Part shown: in pieces, positions 34,263-45,329 of the stretch
Layout of the letters: each line of letters begins with the position of its first letter
Position numbering within the stretch: position 1 is the stretch's first letter
Source of the DNA: Blasia pusilla
Taxonomy: Eukaryota > Marchantiophyta > Marchantiopsida > Blasiales
NCBI GenBank assembly: GCA_050084515.1
Contig: CM114271.1
Location: 8,432,001-8,496,000, forward strand
Direction: 5' to 3'
DNA length: 64,000 nt
Translations under genes and position numbers: made by a program
The notes under the pieces: generated by a model
Told to the model about the DNA's origin: nothing
What the model saw: the letters and a program-made list of their open reading frames with translations, nothing else
Databases searched by the model: none

Positions 34263-35538
34263 TACCGGCGCACATGCATGCCATTGACTCGCGTGGGCGT
34301 GTAAGGTTTCTAACTGGAGGGATCCATTATCATAGATGGCCAATACCCGGTAGGGTCCCATCCAATTTAATTTTAATTTTCTGGGGAACTTTAGTCGCCG
34401 GTTATCATACAATAGCACTAAGTCGCCAACATTGATAGATTGTGGCCGGAGATGTCAATCGTAACGTTTCTTACGTTCTTTTTGCACTGGCTGTCGGCGT
34501 AACGCGAGCATCGTGCTTCTTCCAACTCCACTAGGGTCTCATTCTGTGTTCGATAACTTCGCCCAGCATGACTTCCGTTCTTGTGCCCTCCAATACCCGA
34601 TAAGTGGGCAACACCCATTGAATAGGTGTTAAGGGATGTACGCCATAAGTCAGGAAGAACGGGGTGTATTTTTTTGTCACCTTCTCAGCTGTTCGGTACG
34701 CCCATAATGGCGTGGCAATTTTTGTGTCCCAATCATAGGAGTATGTTACCGTTAATCGATTCAATATTCGGCAAATGAGGCCGTTCGATTTTTCCGTCAA
34801 CCCGTTGGCTTTAGGGTTGTAGGGAGTGGTTTTCCGATGCTTAATGAGAAAGTGGGAAGTGAGAGACTCAATAGTCTGGTTCAGGAAGTGTGTACCCCGG
34901 TCACTTACTAGTTCCAACGCACAGCCATAACGCGTGATAATCATCTCGTATAAAAACTTAGCCACTACTTCACTGTCATCTTTCCGCGTGGCTACTGCTT
35001 CAACCATCTTAGTACAATAGTCCGTGGCGATAAGGATATACTTCCGCCGGGTTTGGCGAGTGGTCGAGGAGATAGGGCCCACGAAGTCAATGCCCCATTT
35101 TTTAAAAGGAGCTAGGGGCATGATGGGGACCAAAGGCCACTGAGTAGTCGCCGTGGGTCGACCTGCCCTTTGACAGGCATCACAACTCCGAATAAAATTA
35201 CCTACGTCTTTGTACATAGTCGGCCACCAATAACGTGCGGCCAAAATTTTCTTAAGGGTATTTTTTACCGCATAGTGTCCACCGGAATCAGCCATATGCA
35301 GAGCTCTGATGACTTGGGGAACCTCTTCCGCTTCCAAGCATCTTCGATGCTCTTCATCAGCACCTAATTTGAATAAGACCCCTTGACAGATCTCATAAGG
35401 GCCTATCCGATGTAAAAAAACTGCGCGTTCTTCCGTTGTCATCGGGGCAGGAAGTCGCAGAGTCATTAGAAACCGGAGAATATCCTCATAAAATGATCGG
35501 CTCAACGTTCCTCTCTTATCGGGAAAACAGATCTTCAT
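34263..35538 (-). pseudogene. Integrase of the nested gypsy
   Basis: The zinc-binding H-H-C-C domain (VIRALHMADSGGHY, FIRSCDACQRAG) precedes the core with WGIDFVGPIS (Asp), ELVSDRGTHFLNQ (Asp) and PNANGLTEK-type context KANGLTEKSNGLI (Glu), so the catalytic triad is intact. A stop/frameshift near 34530 separates the C-terminal part (LVELEEARCSRYADSQC, VLLYDNRRLKFPRKLKLNWM). The main frame is 34531-35538. Confidence 0.85.
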
Positions 35539-35583
35539 CGAAAGGTATCATGACAGATTGGGTGAGGTCTGCGTTTGTCATCC

Positions 35584-35964
35584 TCAACGGGAAAGAAAAT
35601 CGGCATTGGTATGCACCTTGCCGCACGGGTCAACATCGAATGTGAATTCTTGTAGCAACAAGATCCACCGTGCAATGCGTCCTGACAGGTCGGCTTTCAC
35701 CATTAAGGGTCTGAGTGCAAAATGATCCACATGAAAGACAAATTCGTACCCTAATAAATAGTGTCGGAACTTTTTACACGAGAAGACCATGCCTAACGCC
35801 TCTCGTTCGGTGGTTGTATATTTCTGCTCTGCCGCCGATAGTTGTCGTCCGGCGTAGTAAATTGGAAAATCATGTTTGTGCTCATCCCATTGGCTGAGCA
35901 CTACTCCAATGGCAAATGAGGATGTGTCCACATACACATGGAAGGGTTTGGATAGTCCTGGCAC
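35584..35964 (-). pseudogene. RNase H of the nested gypsy
   Basis: HVYVDTSSFAIGVVLSQWDE, IYYAGRQLSAAEQKYTTTER, EALGMVFSCKKFRHYLLG and ARWILLLQEFTFDV are standard Ty3/gypsy RNase H blocks, with DFLSR at the end. The frame opens right at the RT deletion junction (35965-35990), so RT thumb sequence is missing in front of it. Confidence 0.85.
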
Positions 35965-37700
35965 ACTCGGATTTTTCCCATTTGTTTTTTAGGCACAATT
36001 ACAATGGGCGACACCCACTCGCTGCTTAACACCGGATAGATTATTCCTGCCTCGAGACGCTGATCGATCTCGTCCTTGACTAACAATGAGTACTTTGGAT
36101 TCAGTCGATATTGTCGCATTCCTACCGGGACCGCCCCTTCTTTAAGATCAATTCGGTGTTCACCATATTGTGCGGGAATACCTCTCATTTCATCCATAGA
36201 GTATGCAAAGACATCCAAATACTCAAACAGTAGTCTTTTATATTTTATAAGTGTGGTGGGAGACAAATCCGCCGAAAGGCGTAGAGGCTTTTGATCTGCA
36301 ATATTGACCTGGACGTAGTTCTGCTCCTGAACCATGTTTTCCGTAAACTGGAAGGTGCTATGTCCTAGCTTCTCTTCCTCTTGAGTCGACCTTGGCTTGG
36401 AGGGTACTGCCTCCTCGTCTATTTCATAACATTCTAAATAATATACATTGGACGAGGACTCATTAGTGGTGGTGTTGTCTTGATCTGATGTATAGCCGTC
36501 GTCAGTCGGTGACGTCTCTCCTTGGGGTGGTCGAGATTTCCACGACAGCTTGATGAGCTGCTTCGAGTCCTGATTCGGCGCCTGGAACGTGAAACGTTGC
36601 CTTTTCCAATCTGTAGTCACCCTCGTGCCATACAGCCAGGGTCTTCCGATGAGCAAAGGATAGCCCGTCGTGGTCAGGGGCTACAAGACTAAGTAGTCCA
36701 ACAGAAACAACACCCCCCTGAGCATGGTCGGAATTTGCGTGAGCTGTCCGAGGGGTCTCTTCCGGGATTGATCCGCAAACCGCAAGTACTTGTCTGTGGG
36801 CTCGTACACCGTGTACCCTAGGGCCCGAGTTGTTTGCTCCGTCATTATATTGATTTTGCTTCCGGAATCAATGGGGACCTTCTTAATAGTATGGCCCTCA
36901 ATCTCCACCTCCACTTCTGGGGCTCCCAAGTCCTCGACTTCGCTACGGAACAGGTCCACCACTGGCAGATGCTTCGCCGCCTTCATGGGTCTTTTGCGGC
37001 TGATTTTCCACTGATGCAAGATTTTTCCGTATACTGGGTTATCCATTAGCAACTGTAGCAGGGTTATGTTGGCCGGGGTTGACGCCAAGTCCCTCAGTAA
37101 ATCGTAAGCTTCTAGGACCAAGGGTGATGTCGCCATGGCTTGGACTGTCGTACTTGGTTTGGCCTTTGTCTTCTCTGGGATCTGTTTCCCCTCTGGTTCC
37201 TGGGCCTCACGAACTTGAGCACGGACCTGGTCCTCCACATCCTGATGGAAGTATTTCGGATGACTTCGGTCAAAAGCTGGGTCCACATCGCCTTTGAGGA
37301 TGGCCTTCCCGGCACGTAAGGTGTTCACAGCTTTGTTCTTGGGCTCCCTAGCTTCGCGCGAAGACGAAGCACCCTTCTTTACCTTTGGGGTCCCCGCGGT
37401 CTGACTCTTCGATCTCGTGGTGACCGCCAACACAGTTTCTTGAAATTCTTTGGGCCAGTCCGATGATTCCTCGTTGGCCCCTTCGGTCGAGTCTTCCTCA
37501 CTGATGGTGACTCGCTTTGGTCTCGGGGACACTACTTCTTCCACCCGGACCAGTTGTACATTCACATCGTTCTTGGGCTCTGGTTGAGCCGCTGGAGTAT
37601 TTACATATCTGACCAACAAACGTGGGACCTTGGGCTCCAGGCATTCCACGGCGGTGTGCCCGCCCTTCTTGCAGTTCCCGCATAAGGGATTGAGTCCCAC
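35965..37700 (-). pseudogene. Protease, linker and N-terminal RT of the nested gypsy (RT palm deleted)
   Basis: Protease active site VPIDSGSKINIMTEQTTRAL, preceded by a long linker that holds SSDWPKEFQETVL and SHPKYFHQDVEDQ. The next frame starts LIGRPWLYGTRV and carries EYLDVFAYSMDEMRGIP, YGEHRIDLKEGAVPV, RLEAGIIYPVLSSEWVSPIV and GKIRVCQDY, the RT fingers. It then jumps into RNase H: no YVDD box or thumb remains. By comparison with gypsy RTs about 200-250 residues are gone. A stop near 36680 separates protease from RT. Confidence 0.85.
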
Positions 37701-39137
37701 TGGTCGCTTTGGGTTTGGGCAATTATTGGCCCAGTGGTCTGCTGCGCCGCAGTTCTAACAACAATTTCTTTTGATGGGTGGCGTGAAGGCCGCCGCACCC
37801 ATAATCTATCTCAGGGGTCTCTGTTCTCCGTATTCCGGAGGTACATACCGCGTGATCCAGCTTCTCCCAAGGTTTGGGGTGGCACCGCTTGAACGGCATA
37901 GCACCCTTCCCACTGTTCTGGTTCATACCATCCTTCTTCAATAGGGGCCTCTTCCTGGACCCACCGCAGATCCCTCTGAGTAGGGCATTCTTGTACAATA
38001 TGCCCCTGGGTTCCACAGCTACTACACCAAATGTTGGGCTTCATCAGCCCGGGTCATCTTCTGGGGTCCTTCCGGGCCGGATGTACCTTCAACTCAGCCA
38101 TTTGTTTACTGAGTTCCTCCATGGACGACTTGCCGGCCTTCCTTGCCGTCCCTCTTACTGGACTCTCCAACCGTTGAGGACGAGGCTTGGTACTTGGTCG
38201 GGTTTTGGTCTAGTGCTTGGGGGAGCGATGACGCCTGCTCTTCCCTTTCCTTTTAGCTTTTACCTCCTGCTCCGAGTTCGAGGACTCGGACGAATCCTCT
38301 GTAGAGGATTCCGTGTTGGTGGAGGACGCTTCGTCTTCGGATGAAGCACTAGTCTGCAACGCCCCTCTTCGTTGGTGACGCCGTCTTCGTGTTCGGCGGG
38401 ACTTTTCTGAGGCTTCGTACGCCTCAGCAGAGGCTATGACCGCCTCCAGGGAATCCCATTGGCCTCTCCGGCAATACCGATCCATTTCTTTGGACAAGCC
38501 GGACACAAACCAATCTACCAATTGGGAGGTAGCTTGTTCTAGCTTATTCACAAGGCTTCGGAACCGTTGGGTATATTCCCGGAGGGTCTCCTTCTTTCTA
38601 CGCTTTAGGTCGCGAAGCTTTGTAAGAAGCCTGTCCTCGAACTCCAAGTCGCGGAACTCATGTAGGAAGGATTCCAAGACCCTTTTCCAGGTTTCCGTGA
38701 CTTCTGCTCCGAGACCTTCGTACCACTGGCTTGCTCGCTTCTTGAGCAGGCCCGGAAAGACTCGTAACAAATCCTCCTCTGCCCCTTCCCCGTTGGCTTT
38801 TGCGACATGGGTGAATTCAAGAACAAAGTTATCCACATCGTCTTGTCGGCCTCCAAAGAAAGGTGGGGTACCTTAGCGAGTTTTTTCTAGTGTTGGCCAT
38901 GGAACTGCTCTCCTGCTGGCTCCCGCGCTTGATGCTTGAGAGGGAGGAAGTAAAGGTGCTGCCCGAGGTGCTCTGATCGGCTCCTCGCTCCCTGACTCCC
39001 CAAAGGGGTCCCTGGACGACTCTTCGTCCGACTACAAACTGGCAGGGGACGTAGTGGAGAATTTGTCCCTTTCTTTCTTCTTGCTCTTCGCCTTCGGACG
39101 AGGACGAAGACTCGGAGACGAACCAAGCGGTCTCCAA
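37701..39137 (-). pseudogene. Gag of the nested gypsy, with CCHC zinc knuckles
   Basis: The capsid-like region at 38210-38836 (FPGLLKKRASQWYEGLGAEV, FEDRLLTKLRDLKRRKKETL, YTQRFRSLVNKLEQ) is typical of the retrotransposon gag family; it is followed by a basic, Ser-rich tail and three zinc knuckles: CSSCGTQGHIVQEC, C-x2-CGAADHWANNC and CGNCKKGGHTAVEC. The middle knuckle contains an in-frame TAG at 37755-37757. An N-terminal Ser/Glu-rich frame lies at 38829-39137 in another phase. Frames are broken at several points. Confidence 0.8.
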
Positions 39138-39641
39138 GCTGGTTGCTGTTCCTGCTGCTTACTGCGCCGATCGGCTCGCTTCTCTCGCGAAGAGGGCTGA
39201 GAGCCTTCCATAAGTCTCTTGGGGGATTTGGCAACTTGTATTCACCCCCACGGTGGCGATAGGGTAAGGGTCCATGGATAGAGGTTAACTACTGATTCTT
39301 TTTACATCTACAGGAGGGTGCCTGATGCTCCTACGCTTCCTGCCAGGTTTTCCTCCCATAGACAGAAGTACCGGGTTTTCACCAAGTACAACTATCGTCC
39401 ATGGGCGAAGCACCGTTCGGCGACCGGTTCTTTGACCATTCTAATTAGTTGGCCTATCTTCTCTAGCACCAATGCAGCAACTGTATTGTTATCTTCAAGC
39501 ATACATTGTCTTACGGGGGTCGCTAGAGCTAGCCGATGGTCTTTAGTAAGAAATAGAATGTGGGGTTGTCTAGGAGCGAAGCTTCTTTCTCCGTTCCCTG
39601 CTTCCCCATGGGTCTTTCTCTCCCCTCTCAGCCAAGGATAT

Positions 39642-39661
39642 GATCCCCGACAGCGGCGCCA
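39642..39661 (-). other. Primer-binding site (tRNA-Asp type)
   Basis: On the minus strand TGGCGCCGCTGTCGGGGA lies 17 bp inside the 5-prime LTR end. It differs at two positions from the TGGCGCCGTTGCCGGGGA site complementary to the tRNA-Asp 3-prime end that is known from Athila-type elements. Confidence 0.7.
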
Positions 39662-39678
39662 AAAAGTCTTCGACTATA

Positions 39679-40836
39679 TGTAATGTCTAAGTGTTTCTTA
39701 TTTACAGTCAATTGTAGAGTTCGATCCCCAAGAGGATCATTGTGGGATGAAAAGAGAGTATAAAGTGATGATTATGTTGTAAAAGTGTAATTGATTATGT
39801 AATTCAAATGTAGTATTCCAGTAACATCTTCCGATCCTTTCTAGTACCTATGTTTTCTTCTTCAATTCTCTCGAGTGGAGTTTAAAGTACGCTCAGGAAA
39901 TTTGTTCTCTCGATATCTCGGAACCTCACAGAGACCTCAAGAATAAAGCTGGCTTCTCCTACTTTCAGAACTCAATCCGTCGGGGCAGGTTACTCTCTGT
40001 CAAACAGATTTCATACAACTTTATGTTGATTATTCCATTGATGAGAAAGGTTACTTTGATTCACTCTCTTCACTCATGCAGACCCAAAAAGAATATTTAG
40101 ACATAAGCATCGCACATCAGAATGAATGAATGAATGCTTTACTACTCCATCAAGAATTGGAAGACTTCAAAGTATATGCAAGCTCGAGAGGGTACAACTC
40201 TCTTGCTCGGACCATTCCTACAGCATAAGAACTTCATGAGCGAATGATGATAATAGCTTCTGTCCTGTTTCTTAAATATTCTCGAGAGGAGGAGCGTTTC
40301 TATGATCCGAAGCGTTCTCGAAGAAGTTGGTGTCTCTTCAATATTTGTAACTACCTAGATCTATGGTTCTCTTAGCTTTTAAATCGATCCCTATGAATCC
40401 AGCGGTACAAAATCTGTTCTAACTACCAATTTGATACAAAGGGTCGCCCTTTCCTAGTCTAATTGTTTAAACTATGTGTCGGTTGAATCACAATCATCTT
40501 TGAGCATTGCGCTAAATTTCGGAGGGCGAAATTCTTCATTCTCTTCTTAGCCGTGCTTCGCTCAGAGCGAAGTACCTGATATCTGAGCCGTTGAGCCGTT
40601 AGACTTTGTTAAGCTTCGCTAAGCTTCGCTTTGATCCTTTATACTTCTTTACAGCTTTTGATTCTCCTCTAAAGCAAATCCTTGATCTTCCATCTCTCTG
40701 CCTTGTCTTAGGAGCTTGGTGACTCACTTATTCTTCTTCATAATAATAGATAATCATAATTAAAATCATAATATACAAGAGTCTTTGTTGAATAAAAAGA
40801 TATATTCTTCAAGATTACAAAATTGTGGGTATCACA
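39679..40836 (-). repeat. 5-prime LTR of the nested gypsy
   Basis: TGTAATGTCTAAG to GTGGGTATCACA, nearly identical to 30857-32022 for the first 690 bp and the last 240 bp. Between about 40370 and 40600 many small indels appear, mostly where the other LTR has CG-containing words (for example GAGCCGTTGAGCCG against GAGCTTCGTTGAGCTTCG). Confidence 0.9.
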
Positions 40837-42387
40837 CCAACCGAGCCTTGTGTCTTCCTACTCGTTCCTCTTACGAGTATCAGGCAATAGTTTGATGTCA
40901 TCTCTGCCCTTTAAAATGTTCAAGCACATTTTTGTCGACAAGTTTCCGCCCCCGTACAATGGTAATTGCATTTTTGAATTGCCTGCCCTTGGTGGTCCTA
41001 CTCAAAAGAAAGATGGAGGACGCTTGAAGGATATGGACGGAAAGTCTGATTGTCATTGATGGTGCAGGCTTCAACGGACTAGTGCTTCAATTCCAGATGG
41101 TCCTTGGATTGTTTCTCGCCGCCAATGCGTTGGACCTTTACAGAATAGAAGTCCAGGTTGCCCATATCTAGAGCGCAATAGGCGAGTCAATACGTTGCAA
41201 TTCCCCCCAAAGAATGCAGAAACTCCATATGAGGTCTGTGCAACCATACCTCCAAGAGGCCATCGATGTCCTCATTGTCAAGCATCCCCTTTCTGCGTTG
41301 GAGCGTGTCCTGCATACATATTTTTCATTGTGCATGACTTCAATTCTACGTGCGAGTATACAAGGCTGTCAGTTCATGTTGGCTCCCACATTCATCCGGT
41401 TACTGGTGCAATTCAGAGACACATCAAGGAGGATGTAGCAAAGAAAGTGGCCGAGGTATATAGAAACTCTCTAGGATCAAAGCCCAGAGTGATCAAGTTA
41501 ACAATAACATCACAAATTTGTAAAAAACTGCTTGGAATCCCTGGGCGAGATCACGATTGCTAAGGAGAAACAACTCTGGGAAAATCTTGCATTTCTCGTT
41601 GATCCTAAATGCTTCCGGAACTTGTTGCGTCAAATATGGGTACTTGATGGAAAGACAGCCGAAATGGATGCCATTGCCAGAATCAAGGCCAACTCCATAT
41701 TTTCATTTATTCAGAGATGGCAGTTTATGGGCCAGGGAGGCGAAGGATCCAGGGCTTATGTCTTCAAAATGTCAACTATAGGGTCGTCAAGTGGCCTCGA
41801 TCTTATAGATCGAATGAGGGAAGGGGAAGATCTCTACGGCAACTGGGTAAGCTTTGATATTTGCTACAAAGTGCCGAATGGATGGTTGACCATGGGTGCT
41901 CACGTTTACGACCATGTGGAGAAGGGACTCAAAACTATATTTGTGTGTGAGGTAAAAGCAGAAGACGTTGGCAGTTTGGAGATGTGTTGGTTACTCTTAT
42001 TGAAGGTGGTAAAGGAAAAAAAAGAGGCCACCTCCGGAAATTTATGGATTCATGGCGGGCAATGCACAACCTGGATGGATTGCTATCAGGGAAGTGTTTT
42101 GGGATGGAGAGGTTCAACCAAAGAGGGAAAGGTCGGATGCTTTCCATTGGCAAGTGTCTGTGACCCGATACACCAAATCTTACATCAAGGAGAATAAGAG
42201 AACAGAGCATGTCACTCTACTCCAACGCTGTAAGGACAACAAAACCTTGAAACAGGCCATGGAGTGCCAAGAAGAACTTCATGGGTGGTGGAGGAAGCAT
42301 GCGATTGAGGGGAAGTATAAAGAGTTGTGCTCTTGGCTCAGTTGGTGGACTGTACGAATGAGACAATGGGGAAACATCTTGCGGCAG

Positions 42388-43400
42388 GTGAGTTCAATAC
42401 ATCGTCCTTTCGAGCTCATGCTGAGAATTTTTTGAAAAGTTGCAGCTCAAGATGAGAATCGTGGGAACTATAGGGATTTCAAACCGCAGAAACCAAGCAA
42501 CCTGTCGGAAACCGACATGTTGCATTAAGAATGTTTGTGCAACCTGTCAGAACTTGACTGGTTACATGAGTGTCACACCCGTCGGAGCGCAATAGGATGC
42601 ATGAGGAGTGTTTGTACATCCTCTCTGAACCTGATTGGTTGCATGAGTGTGCAACCCGTTGGCTCTCGACGGATTGCAAGTTGGATGTATACAAGGCCTG
42701 CAAATAGTTTGACCCGGATGGGTTGCAAGCTGCAAGGCTGTGAGTTAACTCGGTTTGCGACCCGTCGGATTCCAAAAAGTTGCGTCTGTTTGCAACCTGT
42801 CAAATTCCGACTAGTTGCGTCTATCTCCGACTCCTCGCATTTAGACAGGTTGCGGATGTCTCCAACTCCTCGCATCCAGACACGTTGCATCAGTGCAAGT
42901 TAACCGAAATCCGTCGAATTCTGATAAATTGCAAAAGTTCGTGTGTGGACACTTCTTGCAATCCAACAAAATCCGACAGGTTGCACAAGGATTTTCGAGA
43001 CCGGACCGGCCTGCTTCTTACAACCCTTCCGATTTCGATGGGTTTTAGAAGCAGGTTCCTGGGTGCTGGATTGTCGTAAGAGGTTCTTGGGACATTCCAG
43101 GGATGTCTCCAACTTGCAACCCGTTTCAAGTCGGAGGCTGGAAAGTCCATGTGTGATCCGTCAGATTCTGATGACTTGCACTTGGATCTTCCAGCCCGGA
43201 GTGGCCAAAGTTACTTGCAACCTGTCTGAATCCGATAGGTTGCACTAGGTGGTTCCTGGATGTTGCAACATATCGGAAACCGATGGGTTGCAGAGTCATT
43301 CATGGGATGCCTCCGACTTGCAACCCGTTTGGTTCCGACAGGTTGCTTTTTTCTTTGCTCAAAGAGCTATTTTTGTTCCCTTCTCATATTGCCGTCGTTG
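42388..43400. repeat. Palindrome-filled transposase intron, copy A
   Basis: Runs from the CAG|GTGAGT donor to the NIHEN exon. It carries about fifteen diverged palindrome units at roughly 40-70 bp spacing (clear ones at 42497-42523, 42539-42565, near 43215, 43265 and 43320). The acceptor region has a small deletion relative to copies B and C. Confidence 0.75.
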
Positions 43401-44918
43401 AACATTCATGAAAATACCCTCTATCCCAACACAAGTGGAGCAGAAAATGTTCATTCCTCTTGGAGGTCATCACAAGCATGCCAAAAAATTTCACTTGTGG
43501 AGGCATGCCAACAAGACCAGGCAAGAGAAATGCTACAATCTGCAGCACCCCTTATCTTCCTCACAAAAGGAATAAAAAAAGGAAAGGGGCCTTCGAATTA
43601 CGAGCTCAATATCAAGGCAGTTGTGAGATCTGGTGATGAGAAACTCTATGTGGAAGCCTTCAATCGGTGCGTAGCAGGAACTCCCCTTGAGCAAGATGTC
43701 CATATTGGTGGGGATATTTGTAGGCGTGTTTCAAGACGCCCCATACAGATGGTGGTTGAGCAGTCCGAGCGAGACTCGTGGAGACCAGATAAGTATCTTG
43801 ACTTCAGGCAAGTGAAGAGGCAACATCGAGGAACGAACCCAGTGATTGATTTGGATGAAGAAATTATGCCGCCCAGGTATTCGGAGACGACCACAGCCTG
43901 GATTCTGGGGACTCAAAACCTTTGATCGTTTCACGAGGACCGAGGATCAATTGAAGTACTTCTTATGCCCAAATGAATCCTGCGCTTTCTGAAAGTCTTA
44001 TCCAGCTGCAATTGGAGCTCCACTGAATACCCCCACAATTTGGCCCATTGCCGCACGTATGAATTGCACTCAAGACGAAGTGGACAATCTTACAAGTGCC
44101 CGCTTCAGACTCGTAGATGCAGGAAGTTTGGAGCATGTTCGTATTACAGAGACCTTTGCATTTTGTTTTCAACCCAAGATTGATGTCAACATGTATCCAG
44201 AGAAGGTGGATGATCTCAATCCACTATTTCTCTTTGAGTCTAGAAATGGGGTGAAGAGAAACAGAATGTGTAGGCCAACGGTGGAGAGAGCAAAGCGAAT
44301 CGCATTAGCTCGGGAGGCAAACATGAAAATCATCGCCACAAAAGATGCTCATAGTGGAAATTGAATAGGAAGGATGTATTGGGTCAGGAACAACATTGTA
44401 AATTCAAGTATCACAGGGGTGTATGTGGTGCACATCTGTTGCTTTCCCACATGTTCCGGTGATGACTTTGTCCAAAGAGATATAAGTGGGAAAAGGTATT
44501 TCCCTTGTAAGCACATGTACCATGTGTTGCTTGTAGTTTTAAGAGAGTCAAAGGTAGGAGTAGGAATCCACCAACCAATTCTGTCCCTCAAAGAAGTGCG
44601 AAGTATTTTAAACAAACCACTTTGAGGATGCAAAATGAGGTCTTAGATTATACTTTCATTTTCCAGAACCTTCATTTTGAGCTTGAACTCTATTCAGCCA
44701 AGGAAAAATGATAGATTTTTTCCAAACCTTGGATGGAAAATCTGATTTGTTCCACATTTATGATACCAATGATTTTTCAGTTTTTTAAATTTTGTGAAAA
44801 TTGCAACACGCCGGATTCAGACGGGTTGCCAAAATATGGAAGAGGAAAAAAAAATGTGTGGGAGTGCCTAAGCACTTAGAAGAAAAGTGCAAAAAAATTC
44901 ACTCAATAGGTTTCCTCT

Positions 44919-44970
44919 CTTCAATCCCACGGAAACTCTCTTCAAAAGAAAGTATCTCTTTGGGTTGAAG
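44919..44970 (+). other. Conserved 3-prime stem-loop after the transposase stop, copy A
   Basis: Arms CTTCAATCCCA and TTGGGTTGAAG flank an A/T-rich loop with GGAAACTCTCTT. The same structure lies downstream of copy D (46777-46849) and copy B (55250-55301). It may be a 3-prime processing signal or a transposon end structure. Confidence 0.5.
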
Positions 44971-44999
44971 GTAGTCTCCTCTCTTCCTCTCCTCTTACC

Positions 45000-45288
45000 A
45001 CGCCTTGTCAGAATCCGACGAGTTGCAATATTTTTCTGGAAAATGTTCATCATGCAACCCATCTAAATACAACGGGTTGCTATTTGGTTCTGTAAAAAGT
45101 TCATCATGCAAGCCGTCACAATTCGACGGGTTGCTATTTTGTTCTCAAAAAAATTTATCATGCAACCCGTTGGAATCCAACGGGATGCTACTTTGTTCTT
45201 AAAAAAGTTCACCATGCAACACGTACCAATCCAACAATTTTTCCTGAAAAATTTCAATCGTCCAACCCGTCGGAACCCGACGGGTTGC
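45000..45288. repeat. Palindrome array with a 54-bp period
   Basis: Units start at about 45000, 45054, 45108, 45162 and 45216 (steps of exactly 54) and at 45262. Each has a 27-bp palindrome and a 27-bp spacer of the type TATTTTGTTCTCAAAAAAAT and TTCATCATG. The last unit pairs perfectly except at its centre. It separates the end of transposase copy A from the partial copy D. Confidence 0.85.
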
Positions 45289-45329
45289 GAGTTCCTTAAA
45301 GTGAGATAAGTTAATTTTGCAACTCATAG

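Larger units (their letters stand above)
30857..40836 (-). mobile_element. Athila/Tat-like Ty3/gypsy with both LTRs, nested in transposase copy A
   Basis: 9980 bp with LTRs of 1166 and 1158 bp, primer-binding site, gag, protease, partial RT, RNase H, integrase, ORF3 and polypurine tract in that order on the minus strand. It is flanked by CCAAT and CCAAC (target duplication with one change). The uninterrupted target is visible in copy B near 59090 (CACCAATCGGGCCC). The RT palm is deleted, so this copy could only have moved with help or lost it afterwards. Position of ORF3 and the tRNA-Asp-like primer site suggest the Athila/Tat branch; a phylogeny has not been made. Confidence 0.9.
30394..44625 (+). 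pseudogene. SWIM/MULE-like transposase, copy A (split by a gypsy)
   Basis: Exon 1 starts MDNYVKLTCDSHLAALLQSE and is broken at 30856 in the codons for GSVGHQ by the gypsy; it continues at 40837 with SYSFLLRVSGNSLMSSLPF. Next come a Cys/His finger (RCPHCQASPFCVGACPAYIF, VHVGSHIHPV), WVSFDICYKV (first Asp) and SDAFHWQVSV (D-x2-H). The second catalytic Asp has changed to Gly (FMAGNAQPGW where copy B has FMGDNAQPGW). The donor is CAG|GTGAGT at 42387. Exon 2 (from about 43401) has NTSGAENVHSSWR (catalytic Glu), a deletion near 43885 after PPRYSE of roughly 300 bp relative to copy B, and a C-terminal SWIM-like finger (TCSGDDFVQRD, FPCKHMYHVLL). It ends LNKPL at 44625. A fossil. Confidence 0.75.
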
